DNA of 58,602 bases from Ruminococcus callidus (lineage in GTDB: Bacteria > Bacillota > Clostridia > Oscillospirales > Ruminococcaceae), in the NCBI RefSeq assembly GCF_020709055.1, contig NZ_JAJFCK010000019.1, positions 1 to 58,602 of the forward strand. Direction: 5' to 3'. A program made the translations under genes and the position numbers. The notes beneath the pieces are model-generated. The model was not told the DNA's origin. It did not search any database and worked only from the letters and a program-made list of their open reading frames with translations. Shown in pieces: positions 1 to 8,226 of this stretch; the stretch's first letter is position 1; each line of letters opens with the position of its first letter.

Positions 1-53
1 TGCAGCAAAATTTGCCGAAAAGACACGTGGATACGCTTGTGAAGACAGGTTCT
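1..53. repeat. right end of dispersed palindromic element (partial)
   Basis: The window opens inside a partial copy of the dispersed element seen complete at 4971-5132 and 36488-36635. The shared parts are a 'tttgccgaaaagac' block followed by the terminal 'acaggttct', which diverges slightly from the 'acaggctct' end of the full copies. The left part lies outside the window. Confidence 0.7.
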
Positions 54-192
54 AAATGTTAAATCTGGAAAAATACGAATTTACAAAGCGAAAAGTCCAC
101 GCAATTGCGTCTGTTTTTTCTCGTCTCGTACTTTTCAATCTGTTAACACAGGAAAGTATCTGTCCCTCATTCTCCCCTGTTTTTACAAACGC

Positions 193-221
193 TTGCATTT
201 TCGGAGGAAGTGTGATATACT
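193..221 (+). promoter_or_regulatory. sigma-A promoter of the nitroreductase operon
   Basis: TTGCAT at 193-198 and TATACT at 216-221 are separated by 17 bp, with a TG just before the -10 box. The start codon lies 31 bp downstream. Confidence 0.65.
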
Positions 222-251
222 GAGAGCAAATCGAAAAGGAGGAATTCCATC

Positions 252-782
252 ATGAATTTTACAGGACTCGCAAAGAAACGCTGCTCGATCCGTTCCTATC
301 AGGACAAAGCCATCGAGCCGGAAAAGCTTCAGGCAATTCTGGAGGCAGGACGCCTTGCGCCCACAGGCAAGAATCACCAGCCTCAGCGTCTGCTGGTTGT
401 CCAGTCTGCGGAGGGACTGGAAAAGGTCGCAAAAGCAATGCACAATGCCAATGCCTACACTGCCAAGACTGTTATCATCGCCTGCGCCGATGTGGATGAC
501 TGCTGGATTCGCAGCTTCGACGGACACCGCATTGAGGAGATCGATCTCTCCATTGTCACTACTTATATGATGATGGAGGCAACAGAACAGGGACTCGGCT
601 CTCTTTGGGTGGAGCGTTTTGATCCGGAAATCGTGCGGGAGGAATTCCACCTGCCGGAGAACTATGTGCCGGTTTCCATGCTGTGTCTGGGTTATGCCAA
701 TCCAGAGGCAGTCAAGTCGCCGGAGCGCTATGACACGGAGCGCAAACCGCTGACAGAAACCGTATTCTACGAGAGCTTCTAA
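252..782 (+). CDS. nitroreductase family protein
   Basis: A 176-residue flavoprotein of the nitroreductase family, expected to bind FMN and reduce nitro or quinone substrates with NAD(P)H. The N-terminus RCSIRSY (residues 10-16) is the usual FMN-phosphate contact, the APTGKNHQPQ stretch (36-45) is the second family block, and GLGSLWV near 116-122 is the third. Length fits the family. GGAGG at 239-243 precedes the ATG. It is the first gene of a three-gene plus-strand operon; the next start follows two bases after its stop. The physiological substrate cannot be read from sequence. Confidence 0.88.
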   Translation: MNFTGLAKKRCSIRSYQDKAIEPEKLQAILEAGRLAPTGKNHQPQRLLVVQSAEGLEKVAKAMHNANAYTAKTVIIACADVDDCWIRSFDGHRIEEIDLSIVTTYMMMEATEQGLGSLWVERFDPEIVREEFHLPENYVPVSMLCLGYANPEAVKSPERYDTERKPLTETVFYESF

Positions 783-784
783 TC

Positions 785-1480
785 ATGTCACAAGTTGCAA
801 CCGATCTTGCCGGAAAACACTGCACCATCTTTTCCGCAGATGCGCCGGCATGTGTGCTCATCCAGCCAACCGGCGCACACGAGCTTGCCGGTCTTGCGGA
901 AGAGGCAGCGCAGATTCAGCAGCATGCGCCGTGTGACGTGACGCTGGTGTCCTTTCCGGTAACGGACTGGAACCGTGAGCTGTCCCCGTGGAGCGCAAGA
1001 CAGGCGTTCGGCAGCGAACCTTTCGGCGGAAACGCCGGAGAAACGCTGCGGTGGATTCTGGAGGAACTGCTGCCGGCGCTCGCTCTGCCGAAAACCATGC
1101 CGTGTGTGCTGGGCGGTTATTCTCTGGCGGGATTATTTAGCCTCTGGGCAGCCTACCAGACGAATGCCTTTCGGGCAGTGGCTGCCTGCTCCCCCTCCGT
1201 GTGGTTCGATGACTGGGACACCTACATCGCAGCGCATGAGCCAAAGACTTCCCACGTCTACCTCAGCCTTGGCAACAAGGAACACAAGACCAGAAATCCG
1301 CTGCTGCGCACCGGAAAAGCACGAATCCTAGCACAGGCAGAACGCCTGACGCAGTGCGGGGTAAATACCACGCTGGAGTGGAACTCCGGCAATCACTTTC
1401 AGGACAATGCTGCCCGCACTGCCAAGGGATTTCTGTGGTGCGCAGAGCAACTTGCCGGACAGGAGAAACCGTATGCTTGA
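785..1480 (+). CDS. alpha/beta hydrolase, putative esterase
   Basis: A 231-residue protein without a signal peptide. GGYSLAG (110-116) is a nucleophile elbow with Ser113; a histidine in SGNHF (H204) is well placed to complete a triad, and aspartates near 142-145 could be the acid. The layout resembles the enterochelin-esterase/putative esterase group (alpha/beta hydrolase fold). The substrate is unknown. It is tightly coupled to the nitroreductase upstream and overlaps the next gene by 8 bp, so the three are translated from one message. A peptidase- or thioesterase-like activity is an alternative. Confidence 0.75.
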   Translation: MSQVATDLAGKHCTIFSADAPACVLIQPTGAHELAGLAEEAAQIQQHAPCDVTLVSFPVTDWNRELSPWSARQAFGSEPFGGNAGETLRWILEELLPALALPKTMPCVLGGYSLAGLFSLWAAYQTNAFRAVAACSPSVWFDDWDTYIAAHEPKTSHVYLSLGNKEHKTRNPLLRTGKARILAQAERLTQCGVNTTLEWNSGNHFQDNAARTAKGFLWCAEQLAGQEKPYA

Positions 1481-2078
1481 AATTTATCATCCGCCCCATG
1501 TGGCACGAGAAGAAGCAGCACGCAAAATGCTGTGGCGTGTGCTGCTCTCTTTTGCAGCACTTGCCGTTTCGATGATCCCGTTTTTCTTTCAGCTTACAAA
1601 GGATTCTGAACAAAATCGAGATGCCGTATACAAAACCACCTCTACGGAAACAGAACTGTGTCTGATTTTGGTGCTGGCAGTGGCTTTGGCGGTGATCTTC
1701 TACCTCTCTGTCACAGGGATTCGGCTCTCTGGAAAAATCCGAGCGCAGTTCAAGGAATGGGCGTTCTATCGAGGAACACTCTACCATATCTCCGCAAGGA
1801 TTCCCGGTGCCGGCGCTCAGAATCGTGTTTCCAGTGCCATTGCCAGACAGGAACAGCTGCTGTCTGTACTGCATCAGCCGGACACGCTGGCAAAACTTCT
1901 GGATGGCACGCTTTCCGTGAATGGTATCCGCATCACGCCGGTAACAGAAGTCACAAACATCCGGAAAACAAAGCACACTGTACACGTACTTTTTCACGGC
2001 AAGCACGCAAAGATCTCCAAGGAGATCTCGAATTATGATTCTCTCATGAAACATCTGCGCTCGCTGTGTATCGACTAA
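1473..2078 (+). CDS. hypothetical membrane protein, two TM helices
   Basis: A 201-residue protein with two predicted membrane helices (about residues 20-40 and 60-80) and a C-terminal soluble domain of about 120 residues that is rich in basic residues. I do not recognise a family. The ATG at 1473 is chosen because AGGAGA at 1461-1466 is correctly spaced; an upstream in-frame start at 1407 would have no ribosome-binding site and would overlap the esterase gene by 74 bp. Last gene of the nitroreductase operon, followed by a strong terminator. Confidence 0.7.
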   Translation: MLEIYHPPHVAREEAARKMLWRVLLSFAALAVSMIPFFFQLTKDSEQNRDAVYKTTSTETELCLILVLAVALAVIFYLSVTGIRLSGKIRAQFKEWAFYRGTLYHISARIPGAGAQNRVSSAIARQEQLLSVLHQPDTLAKLLDGTLSVNGIRITPVTEVTNIRKTKHTVHVLFHGKHAKISKEISNYDSLMKHLRSLCID

Positions 2079-2082
2079 ACAT

Positions 2083-2125
2083 AAAAAGGCCGTCCTCGGA
2101 AAACACATCCGATGACGGTCTTTTT
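2083..2125. terminator. bidirectional rho-independent terminator
   Basis: AAAAAGGCCGTC pairs with GACGGTCTTTTT (one G-T wobble) around a short inner stem TCGG/CCGA. A-tract and T-tract flank the stem, so it can end both the plus-strand operon and the convergent minus-strand gene at 2131. Confidence 0.85.
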
Positions 2126-2130
2126 GCATC

Positions 2131-2871
2131 TCACGATTTTGCAATGTTCCGGCGTATCAGCTGGCAAAGCGCCGGAATCCCGTACATGCCCGTCCAGATC
2201 AGTGCCATCAGTACGGGCAGCCCAATGCGGTAGTTGCCGAACTCCCGCCCGAACCAGATCAAAGGCGAACCGCTGGTCGGCCACGACAGAAAGAAAAAGT
2301 TTGTGTGAAACCGGTGATTCACCCACACAATGGGAATACACGCTGCTGCCACCATAGTGAAGCAAAAGGGCAGCCGTTTCCAATCGGGACGAAGTGTCCC
2401 ACGTGCCAGAAAAATCACCGGCACTGCCACCAGAAGCCCGTGAATCACAAAGCTATGGATGCTGAAAAAGTTCCAGAGGGGCAGCGGAAACCAGTTGGGA
2501 AACAGCAGTGCCAGACACGCCCCCGGCAGGGAAAGACTGTATAGCAATTCCAACAGCAGCGGATGCGGTTTCCAGACAGCAGCAAACTCCAGAAAGACGG
2601 AGAGTCCGCACAAATCCAGCGGCAGATACGCCGCCCGAAACTGTCCCGTTGATAGAAGAACTGCTACCTTGAGCACCTCCAGCCCCAGCATTCCCCAGCC
2701 GATTCCCTGTAACAATCGGCGGCAGGTATCCTCACAAATGCGGCGGCAGACCCACGCCAGCAGAACAATTCCGGCGCAAATCCCAAGGAGCCAGCAGAGA
2801 TGCGTTCTATCATACAGCGAAAATCCCAGATCATCCGGAATCCGTTCCAATGTCAGCCAAAAATAAGACAT
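2131..2871 (-). CDS. TIGR02206/YwaF-type integral membrane protein
   Basis: A 246-residue protein with about seven hydrophobic segments. It shows the pattern of the YwaF/TIGR02206 membrane family: an N-terminal YDRTH segment, a LPLDLCGLSVF segment near residues 88-98, HSFVIHG in the middle, and NHRFHTNFFFLSWP followed by SPL near the C-terminus. The family has no established biochemical role. The ATG at 2871 follows AGGTGGTGGG. It is monocistronic, with its own sigma-A promoter and a shared bidirectional terminator. Confidence 0.78.
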   Translation of the reverse strand: MSYFWLTLERIPDDLGFSLYDRTHLCWLLGICAGIVLLAWVCRRICEDTCRRLLQGIGWGMLGLEVLKVAVLLSTGQFRAAYLPLDLCGLSVFLEFAAVWKPHPLLLELLYSLSLPGACLALLFPNWFPLPLWNFFSIHSFVIHGLLVAVPVIFLARGTLRPDWKRLPFCFTMVAAACIPIVWVNHRFHTNFFFLSWPTSGSPLIWFGREFGNYRIGLPVLMALIWTGMYGIPALCQLIRRNIAKS

Positions 2872-2897
2872 GCTCCCACCACCTTTTCTCTGCTCTC

Positions 2898-2926
2898 AGT
2901 ATACGCCATTTCCGAAAAAAATGCAA
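2898..2926 (-). promoter_or_regulatory. sigma-A promoter of the YwaF-type gene
   Basis: On the minus strand TTGCAT (2926-2921), 17 bp, TATACT (2903-2898). Confidence 0.65.
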
Positions 2927-2945
2927 GTCCATCCGCAAAACCCGA

Positions 2946-2973
2946 CAAAAAAGCTGCCCCAAACGGGACAGCT
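2946..2973 (-). terminator. terminator of the collagen-like operon
   Basis: Minus strand: AGCTGTCCC, GTTT loop, GGGGCAGCT, then six T. It lies 13 bp beyond the stop codon of the collagen-like gene. Confidence 0.8.
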
Positions 2974-2985
2974 CTTTTCATTTGG

Positions 2986-3738
2986 TCAGGATTCCAGCAG
3001 CCCTGCTGCCCGCAAATTCGCAAGCAGTGTGTTGAATTGCTCCACCACATCGACTGTGCCAACGGAATCGTTCACCGCAGCTGCCGGTGTAATGGTTGCA
3101 GCTGCGCCTGTGGCACCGGTTGCACCTGTAGGGCCTGTTGCACCAGTCGCACCTGTGGCACCTGTTGCGCCGACCGCACCATCTGCACCAGTCGCACCTG
3201 TGGCACCTGTTGCGCCGTCCGCACCATCTGCACCAGTCGCACCTGTGGGACCTGTTGCACCGACTGCACCAGTCGCACCTGTGGGACCTGTTGCGCCAAC
3301 TGCACCAGTCGCACCTGTGGCACCTGTTGCGCCGACTGCACCATCTGCACCAGTCGCACCTGTGGGGCCTGTTGCGCCGACTGCGCCAGTCGCACCTGTG
3401 GCACCTGTTGCGCCGACTGCACCATCTGCACCAGTCGCACCTGTGGGGCCTGTTGCGCCGACTGCGCCGTCCGCACCAGTCGCACCAGTCGCACCTGTGG
3501 CACCTGTTGCACCGACCGCACCATCTGCACCAGTCGCACCTGTGGCACCTGTTGCGCCAACTGCGCCGTCCGCACCAGTCGCACCTGTGGCACCTGTTGC
3601 GCCGACTGGACCGGTAGCGCCCATCGGTCCGGTCACGCCGGGCGGCCCTTCCAGACAGCAGGGCGCCGGAGGCGGTACTGGCGGACAGCAGCCACGATAC
3701 AGCTCTTCCGCACTGCCTTGACAATGACAATATGCCAT
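2986..3738 (-). CDS. collagen-like triple-helix repeat protein (BclA-like)
   Basis: A 250-residue protein: a Cys/Pro-rich head (1-30, six cysteines), about 61 uninterrupted Gly-X-Y triplets (31-213) built mostly from GAT with GAD, GAV and GPT, and a 37-residue C-terminal segment ending in [16 protein letters not shown]. Collagen-like proteins with Thr-rich triplets occur on clostridial and Bacillus spore or cell surfaces (BclA), where threonines are glycosylated. No signal peptide is visible, as in exosporium proteins. The start lies three bases after the glycosyltransferase stop, with AAAGGAG inside that gene, so the two are cotranscribed. The repeat DNA leaves nearly every reading frame open; this frame is chosen for its strict Gly periodicity and its ribosome-binding site. 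Confidence 0.88.
   Translation of the reverse strand: MAYCHCQGSAEELYRGCCPPVPPPAPCCLEGPPGVTGPMGATGPVGATGATGATGADGAVGATGATGATGADGAVGATGATGATGATGADGAVGATGPTGATGADGAVGATGATGATGAVGATGPTGATGADGAVGATGATGATGAVGATGPTGATGAVGATGPTGATGADGADGATGATGATGADGAVGATGATGATGATGPTGATGATGAAATITPAAAVNDSVGTVDVVEQFNTLLANLRAAGLLES
3060..3645. repeat. short-period tandem repeat encoding GAT/GAD/GAV triplets
   Basis: The DNA underlying the collagen region is a degenerate 9-bp array (plus-strand units such as GCACCTGTT, GCACCAGTC and GCACCATCT) arranged in larger blocks of roughly 45-60 bp. It is likely prone to slippage and recombination. It is not a CRISPR array because there are no unique spacers. Confidence 0.85.
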
Positions 3739-3741
3739 TTC

Positions 3742-4845
3742 TCACAACTCCTTTCTCTTGTGATTTTCTGCATCATGGAATTGGATTCCCTTTTCTGCAA
3801 AATACCGCCGGTTGAACGCCACAGCCGCATCTTTCGGCCGGACGCTTCCGGCTAATTCATTATATGCCGCTGCGGAAAAAGTGTCCCCCATCCGGTCATA
3901 GCAGACACAGAGCTGCATCGCCGGAATATAATCGCAGCACGCCTGCACACGGAATCCCTCTCTGGAATCCTCACCCACCTCCATAGCAAGCTGGTACCAG
4001 AAGATCGCCGTCGGATACTGCTCCTGATCCAGAAAGACAGCGCCCAGTTCACAGCAAAGTTCCGGCGTCGGCGCACCGTATTCCAGCGCACGCAGCAGGC
4101 TTTTCAGCGCCTGCGCCGGCTGTTTCAGTTTTCGGTAACAGTTTCCGCAGAGCAGACACGCTCCCATGCAGTCCGGTGCCCAGCCCTTTCCATCCCGCAA
4201 AAACTGTTCCAGTACCGGAAGTGCTGCCCGATAGGCACGGTGGTCGTACAGTTCTCTGGCGTAATAATACTGTTCTCTGGGGGAAAAGTTCTCGCCACAC
4301 ATAAGCTTCTGCTGATAGATGTGCAAATTGCGATCAGGACTGCCTGCGCCGATTTTTCGGTGCGAGATGGCAGCATCCCCATAGCGCACCTTTCCCCGTG
4401 GCACAATTGCCTCGTGCACAGCACCCTCCCACTGAAACTTTACACTGCGCCGAAAAATGCGCTCCCGGCAGGAGATCATCTGCGGTTTTCCGTCCTCGTC
4501 AAAGGAGAGCTGATAGGGCAGGAACACCACGTCCGCATCCGGATGCGCCAGAATTCGCCGCAGCTTCTCCTGATTCTCTCCCTCCACCACATCGTCCGCA
4601 TCCAGCCAGAACCAATAGTCTCCCACCGCCTGCGCCACGGCGTAGTTCCTTGCGGCGGAAAAATCGTCTCGCCACGGGAAATCGTAGATTTTCGCCGAAA
4701 ACTTCGACGCAATCTTCTTGGTATCATCTGTGGAACCGGTGTCCACCAGAATGATCTCATCCACCAGTTCCGCCACCGAGTCCAAACAGCGCTCCAGCAC
4801 CGCTTCCTCATTCCGAACGATCATGCACAAACTCACCAAAGGCAT
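3742..4845 (-). CDS. family 2 glycosyltransferase with TPR-like C-terminus
   Basis: A 367-residue cytoplasmic GT-A enzyme. Residues 1-110 hold the GT2 core: SLCMIVRNEE, VDTGSTDDT, and FWLDADDVVE, which carries the DxD metal site. The C-terminal half (about 200-330) has helix-pair spacing like tetratricopeptide repeats (CGNCYRKLKQPAQALKSLLRAL, then LGAVFLDQEQYPTAIFWYQLAM), typical of the SunS-like and spore-surface GT2-TPR proteins. It sits directly upstream of the collagen-like gene in one operon, so the Thr-rich repeat is the obvious candidate acceptor (inference). Confidence 0.85.
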   Translation of the reverse strand: MPLVSLCMIVRNEEAVLERCLDSVAELVDEIILVDTGSTDDTKKIASKFSAKIYDFPWRDDFSAARNYAVAQAVGDYWFWLDADDVVEGENQEKLRRILAHPDADVVFLPYQLSFDEDGKPQMISCRERIFRRSVKFQWEGAVHEAIVPRGKVRYGDAAISHRKIGAGSPDRNLHIYQQKLMCGENFSPREQYYYARELYDHRAYRAALPVLEQFLRDGKGWAPDCMGACLLCGNCYRKLKQPAQALKSLLRALEYGAPTPELCCELGAVFLDQEQYPTAIFWYQLAMEVGEDSREGFRVQACCDYIPAMQLCVCYDRMGDTFSAAAYNELAGSVRPKDAAVAFNRRYFAEKGIQFHDAENHKRKEL

Positions 4846-4877
4846 TCCAGTTTCCCCTTTCCAATGATATTCCCTTC

Positions 4878-4885
4878 ATTGTATG
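4878..4885 (-). promoter_or_regulatory. possible mother-cell sigma (SigE/SigK-type) -10 element
   Basis: Minus-strand CATACAAT lies 33-40 bp upstream of the glycosyltransferase start and matches the SigE -10 consensus CATACAMT. No convincing sigma-A pair is present. The -35 region is only weakly compatible (GACA about 20 bp upstream), so this is tentative. Confidence 0.35.
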
Positions 4886-4970
4886 ACGATTTCCGGAAAC
4901 TGTCACTCAAAACAAAATGTGCCCCGCCGTTTTCACAGCAGGACACATGCATTTTTGATGATCTTTTTTA

Positions 4971-5132
4971 AGAGCTTGTTCCGCATCTTTTATGTGCGGA
5001 TTTTCGAGCATGATTTTGTCGGTGACAAGGAAAAAATCCGCAGGCATACTTTGTGTCTGGCAAGGGTTTTTGACGCAGTCACCGGCAAAATCTGCCGAAA
5101 AGATGTGCGGAAAAAGATGCGAAACAGGCTCT
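4971..5132. repeat. dispersed palindromic element, full copy A
   Basis: A 162-bp element with long imperfect inverted-repeat arms: AGAGCTTGTTCCGCATCTTTT at the left and, read on the other strand, AGAGCCTGTTTCGCATCTTTT at the right, with the similarity continuing inward through GATTTTGTCGGTGAC. The core from 'tttcgagcatgattttgtcgg' to 'aaaaaatccgcaggcatac' is nearly identical to copy B at 36488-36635. No ORF of interest lies inside. The right end overlaps the gpsA stop codon (5131-5133). Confidence 0.85.
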
Positions 5133-6132
5133 AACAGGAAAAGCTCTCGTACTCGTGTTTTTTCGGACGGCTCATCAGGTTTTGCAGCGCCTGCGCCGCA
5201 CTCTTTCCGGCGAACAGCACCTCGTAGAGCTGCTCCGTAATGGGCATGCTCACCTGATGCTTCTGCGCCAGCTGCCACGCTGCATGACAGCAGTCATAGC
5301 CTTCCACCGTACCAATCTGACGCACCGCCTCCTCCGGCGAAGTGCCGCCGCCGATGAGAATTCCTGCACGGCGATTCCGGCTGTGCATACTACAGCAGGT
5401 AACGATGAGGTCACCGATGCCGGACAGTCCGCCGAATGTCTCCGGCTTCCCGCCCATCGTGACGCCCAGATTTGTGATCTCGTGAATGCCACGGGTCATC
5501 AGCGCCGCTTTGGTGTTGTCACCGCAGTGCAGACCATCACAAATACCGGCTGCCAGCGCAATGATATTTTTCAGCGCACCGCCAATTTCACAGCCAATGA
5601 TATCTGTGTTGATATACAGCCGCAGGGCATGGCTGGTGAAAATGTCCTGAATCAGCGCTGCGGTCTCCTCCGATGCCGACGCTGCGACTACTGTTGTAGG
5701 GATTTCCCGCCCCACTTCCTCCGCATGGGAGGGGCCGGTAATGGTTCCCACTGCTGCCTGCGGAATCTCTTCATGCAGCACCTGACTCATGGTCAGAAAC
5801 GTCTGTTCCTCCAGCCCTTTGCTGGCATTGACCACAGTCGTTCCCGCCTGAACATAGGGGGAAACCTGTCTTGCAAGTTTCCGAATGTGACGGGATGGCA
5901 CAGCAAAGAGCAGCAGCTCGCAGTCAGATGCACAAGCAAGATCGGTGGTCAGTGCGATCTTCTCCGGAATCGGCACGCCCGGCAGCTTATCCCGCCGTTC
6001 GCCGTCCCGCCGAATCTCTGCAATGGTCTGCTGAGAATGGTTCCAGACCGTCACAGTATGGCCGTTATGATACGCCGTCAGCGCAAGACTCAACCCGAAT
6101 CCGCCGGCACCCAGTATGGTTACATTTGCCAC
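5131..6132 (-). CDS. gpsA: glycerol-3-phosphate dehydrogenase [NAD(P)+]
   Basis: A 333-residue enzyme that reduces dihydroxyacetone phosphate to sn-glycerol 3-phosphate for phospholipid synthesis. The N-terminal Rossmann motif GAGGFG (8-13) is followed by the family blocks ASKGLEEQT, TGPSHAEEVGREIPT, CEIGGALKNIIALAAGICDGLHCGDNTKAALMTRG and GLSGIGDLIVTCCS. The GTG at 6132 is chosen because AGGAGG lies 6 bp upstream and the protein then begins MANVTILGAGGFG. It follows plsY after 41 bp, so product and next pathway enzyme are coexpressed. The C-terminus ends at the dispersed element, whose terminal bases supply part of the stop codon. Confidence 0.95.
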   Translation of the reverse strand: MANVTILGAGGFGLSLALTAYHNGHTVTVWNHSQQTIAEIRRDGERRDKLPGVPIPEKIALTTDLACASDCELLLFAVPSRHIRKLARQVSPYVQAGTTVVNASKGLEEQTFLTMSQVLHEEIPQAAVGTITGPSHAEEVGREIPTTVVAASASEETAALIQDIFTSHALRLYINTDIIGCEIGGALKNIIALAAGICDGLHCGDNTKAALMTRGIHEITNLGVTMGGKPETFGGLSGIGDLIVTCCSMHSRNRRAGILIGGGTSPEEAVRQIGTVEGYDCCHAAWQLAQKHQVSMPITEQLYEVLFAGKSAAQALQNLMSRPKKHEYESFSC

Positions 6133-6173
6133 AGGCAACCTCCTTCTGTCGATGGGAACACGCTCCGGCGTTC

Positions 6174-6848
6174 TCACACGTTTTTTGTCTTATGAAAAGA
6201 AAACCGATTTTCCGTCCTGTTTTTCAGGCGCTGGATGTTGGTGCGGTGCATCCAGATGACCATAGCACCCATCACCGCAGCCAGCCCAGTGTTCAGCCAG
6301 ACGTACCACATAGGCATATCCCCACGCTGGAGCATCTGGAACAGGAAGGTAATGATCGGACAGCAAACCGCAGCGATGATCGAGCCGAGGGAAACGTATT
6401 TCGAAATTGCCAGAACTATGATAAAGATCAGGATCAGACATCCGAATACCTTGGGATCAATTCCCAGAAAGACCGACACGCCGACCAGCACGCCCTTTCC
6501 CCCACGAAAATGATAGTACAGGGGAAAGACATGTCCCAGAATGGCAAAGATTCCGGCGATATAGCCGATGAAGTGCACGTCCTGCTGTGCCGTCAGTCCC
6601 ACATCCATCCAGTGGCAGATGCCACGGCTGAGGAACACAGCGATGATGCCCTTTGCCAGATCACCGATGAGCGTCAGCGCAGCGCAGCCCTTTCCGAAAC
6701 AGCGCAGGGTGTTGGTCAGGCCGGCATTGTGGCTGCCAAAATCCCGCACATCCTGATGTTTCAGCAGCCGAACCACAAGAATGGAGCTGTTGCAGCTTCC
6801 CAGCAGATAAGACACCAGCGCAGACAAAACAATTGCCAAAAACAGCAT
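6174..6848 (-). CDS. plsY: acyl-phosphate:glycerol-3-phosphate acyltransferase PlsY
   Basis: A 224-residue integral membrane enzyme with about five helices that acylates glycerol 3-phosphate from acyl phosphate. Family motifs are present: YLLGSCNSS near the N-terminus (usually GSIP/GSFP), DVRDFGSHNAGLTNTLRCFGK (usually GSGNxGATN), and HYHFRGGKGV with the conserved FxGGKGV block. The first motif is divergent. The ATG at 6848 is preferred over 6857, which sits on the ribosome-binding site GAGGTGG. Located between der and gpsA, the usual clostridial order. Confidence 0.92.
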   Translation of the reverse strand: MLFLAIVLSALVSYLLGSCNSSILVVRLLKHQDVRDFGSHNAGLTNTLRCFGKGCAALTLIGDLAKGIIAVFLSRGICHWMDVGLTAQQDVHFIGYIAGIFAILGHVFPLYYHFRGGKGVLVGVSVFLGIDPKVFGCLILIFIIVLAISKYVSLGSIIAAVCCPIITFLFQMLQRGDMPMWYVWLNTGLAAVMGAMVIWMHRTNIQRLKNRTENRFSFHKTKNV

Positions 6849-6860
6849 TCCATCCACCTC

Positions 6861-8189
6861 TTATTTCTCGTCCTTGGCACGTTCCCGCACCACAAAGCGC
6901 ACCGGCGTTCCGGACAGTCCGAACGTAGAGCGAATCTGATTTTCCAGATACCGCTGGTAGGAGAAGTGGAACAGATCGGCACGGTTGACAAAGATGACAA
7001 ACGTGGGGGGCTTGGAACTTGCCTGTGTGATATAGTAGATCTTCAGGCGCTTGCCCTTGTCCGAGGGCGGCTGCACTCTGGTGGTCGCATAGGCGAGCAC
7101 ATCGTTCAGCATACCGGTGGAAATGCGGATATTATTCTGCAAGTATACCTCCCGAATCAGCGAGAACAGCTTCTGTACCCGCTGACCGGTCTTGGCAGAA
7201 ATAAAGAGGAACGGCGCATAGGACATGAAGCTAAAGTCGTTTTTCAGCTTGTCCTCGTATTCCCGCATGGTCTTGTTGTCCTTTTCGATGAGATCCCACT
7301 TGTTGACCACGATGATGGACGCCTTTCCCTGTTCGTGGGCATAGCCGGCAACCTTGGAATCCTGTTCCGTAAAGCCCTCTGCGGCATCGATCAGAATCAG
7401 GCAGACATCCGCCCGATCTACCGCCATATAGGCACGCAGCACGCTATAGTGCTCGATGCGCTCTGTAACCTTTGCCTTTTTCCGGATTCCGGCGGTGTCA
7501 ATGAGGGTGAAAGTGCCCTCTTCGTTTTCCACAACGGTATCCGTTGCATCACGTGTTGTCCCTGCCACATTGGAAACGATAACACGCTCCTCTCCGGCAA
7601 TGCGGTTGACCAGCGAGGACTTGCCCACGTTCGGCTTACCGATAATGGCAACCTTGATGTTATCCTCGTCGTCATCCTCCGCATCCTCCTCCGGCAGGTA
7701 TTCATAGAGGGCATCCAGCATATCGCCGGTGCCATGACCATGTGCCGCAGAAATGGGATAGGGATCGCCGATTCCCAGATTATAGAACTCATACAGTTCC
7801 ATAGGCGGTTCGCCGATGGTGTCGCACTTATTGACGGCGAGGATCACCGGTTTTCCGCTCTTTTGCAGCATGCTCGCCACAGCGCTGTCGTCCGCCGTGA
7901 CACCGCACCGCACATCTGTCACCAGAATAATGACATCGGCACGTTCAATGGCAAGCTCTGCTTGCTGGCGCATCTGTTTCAGAATGACGTCTTCTGTCAA
8001 GGTTTCAATACCGCCGGTGTCCACCAGCATAAACTGGCGGTTTCTCCATTCGCCCTTGGCATAGATTCGGTCCCGTGTGACACCTGGGGTATCCTCTACG
8101 ATGGAAAGCCGCTTTCCGATCAGCTTATTAAACAGCGTGGACTTGCCCACATTTGGCCGCCCTACAACTGCTACAACTGGCAATGCCAT
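6861..8189 (-). CDS. der: ribosome biogenesis GTPase Der (EngA)
   Basis: A 442-residue double-GTPase for 50S subunit maturation. The first G domain has GRPNVGKST (9-17), DTGG and NKCD; the second has GKPNVGKSS, DTAG and NKWD; a KH-like C-terminal domain follows (PPTFVIFVNRADLFHFSYQRYLENQIR). The start at 8189 follows GGAGATGAGAA and gives MALPVVAVVGRPNVGK; the longer frame to 8228 has no ribosome-binding site. An acidic EEDAEDDDED loop joins the two G domains. Confidence 0.96.
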   Translation of the reverse strand: MALPVVAVVGRPNVGKSTLFNKLIGKRLSIVEDTPGVTRDRIYAKGEWRNRQFMLVDTGGIETLTEDVILKQMRQQAELAIERADVIILVTDVRCGVTADDSAVASMLQKSGKPVILAVNKCDTIGEPPMELYEFYNLGIGDPYPISAAHGHGTGDMLDALYEYLPEEDAEDDDEDNIKVAIIGKPNVGKSSLVNRIAGEERVIVSNVAGTTRDATDTVVENEEGTFTLIDTAGIRKKAKVTERIEHYSVLRAYMAVDRADVCLILIDAAEGFTEQDSKVAGYAHEQGKASIIVVNKWDLIEKDNKTMREYEDKLKNDFSFMSYAPFLFISAKTGQRVQKLFSLIREVYLQNNIRISTGMLNDVLAYATTRVQPPSDKGKRLKIYYITQASSKPPTFVIFVNRADLFHFSYQRYLENQIRSTFGLSGTPVRFVVRERAKDEK

Positions 8190-8226
8190 TTTCTCATCTC
8201 CTTCTTCCAAAACCGACAAATAATAC

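Noticed and set aside
3060..3645. CRISPR-like periodic array
   Set aside because: The period is 9 bp in a protein-coding Gly-X-Y frame, without spacers or adjacent cas genes.
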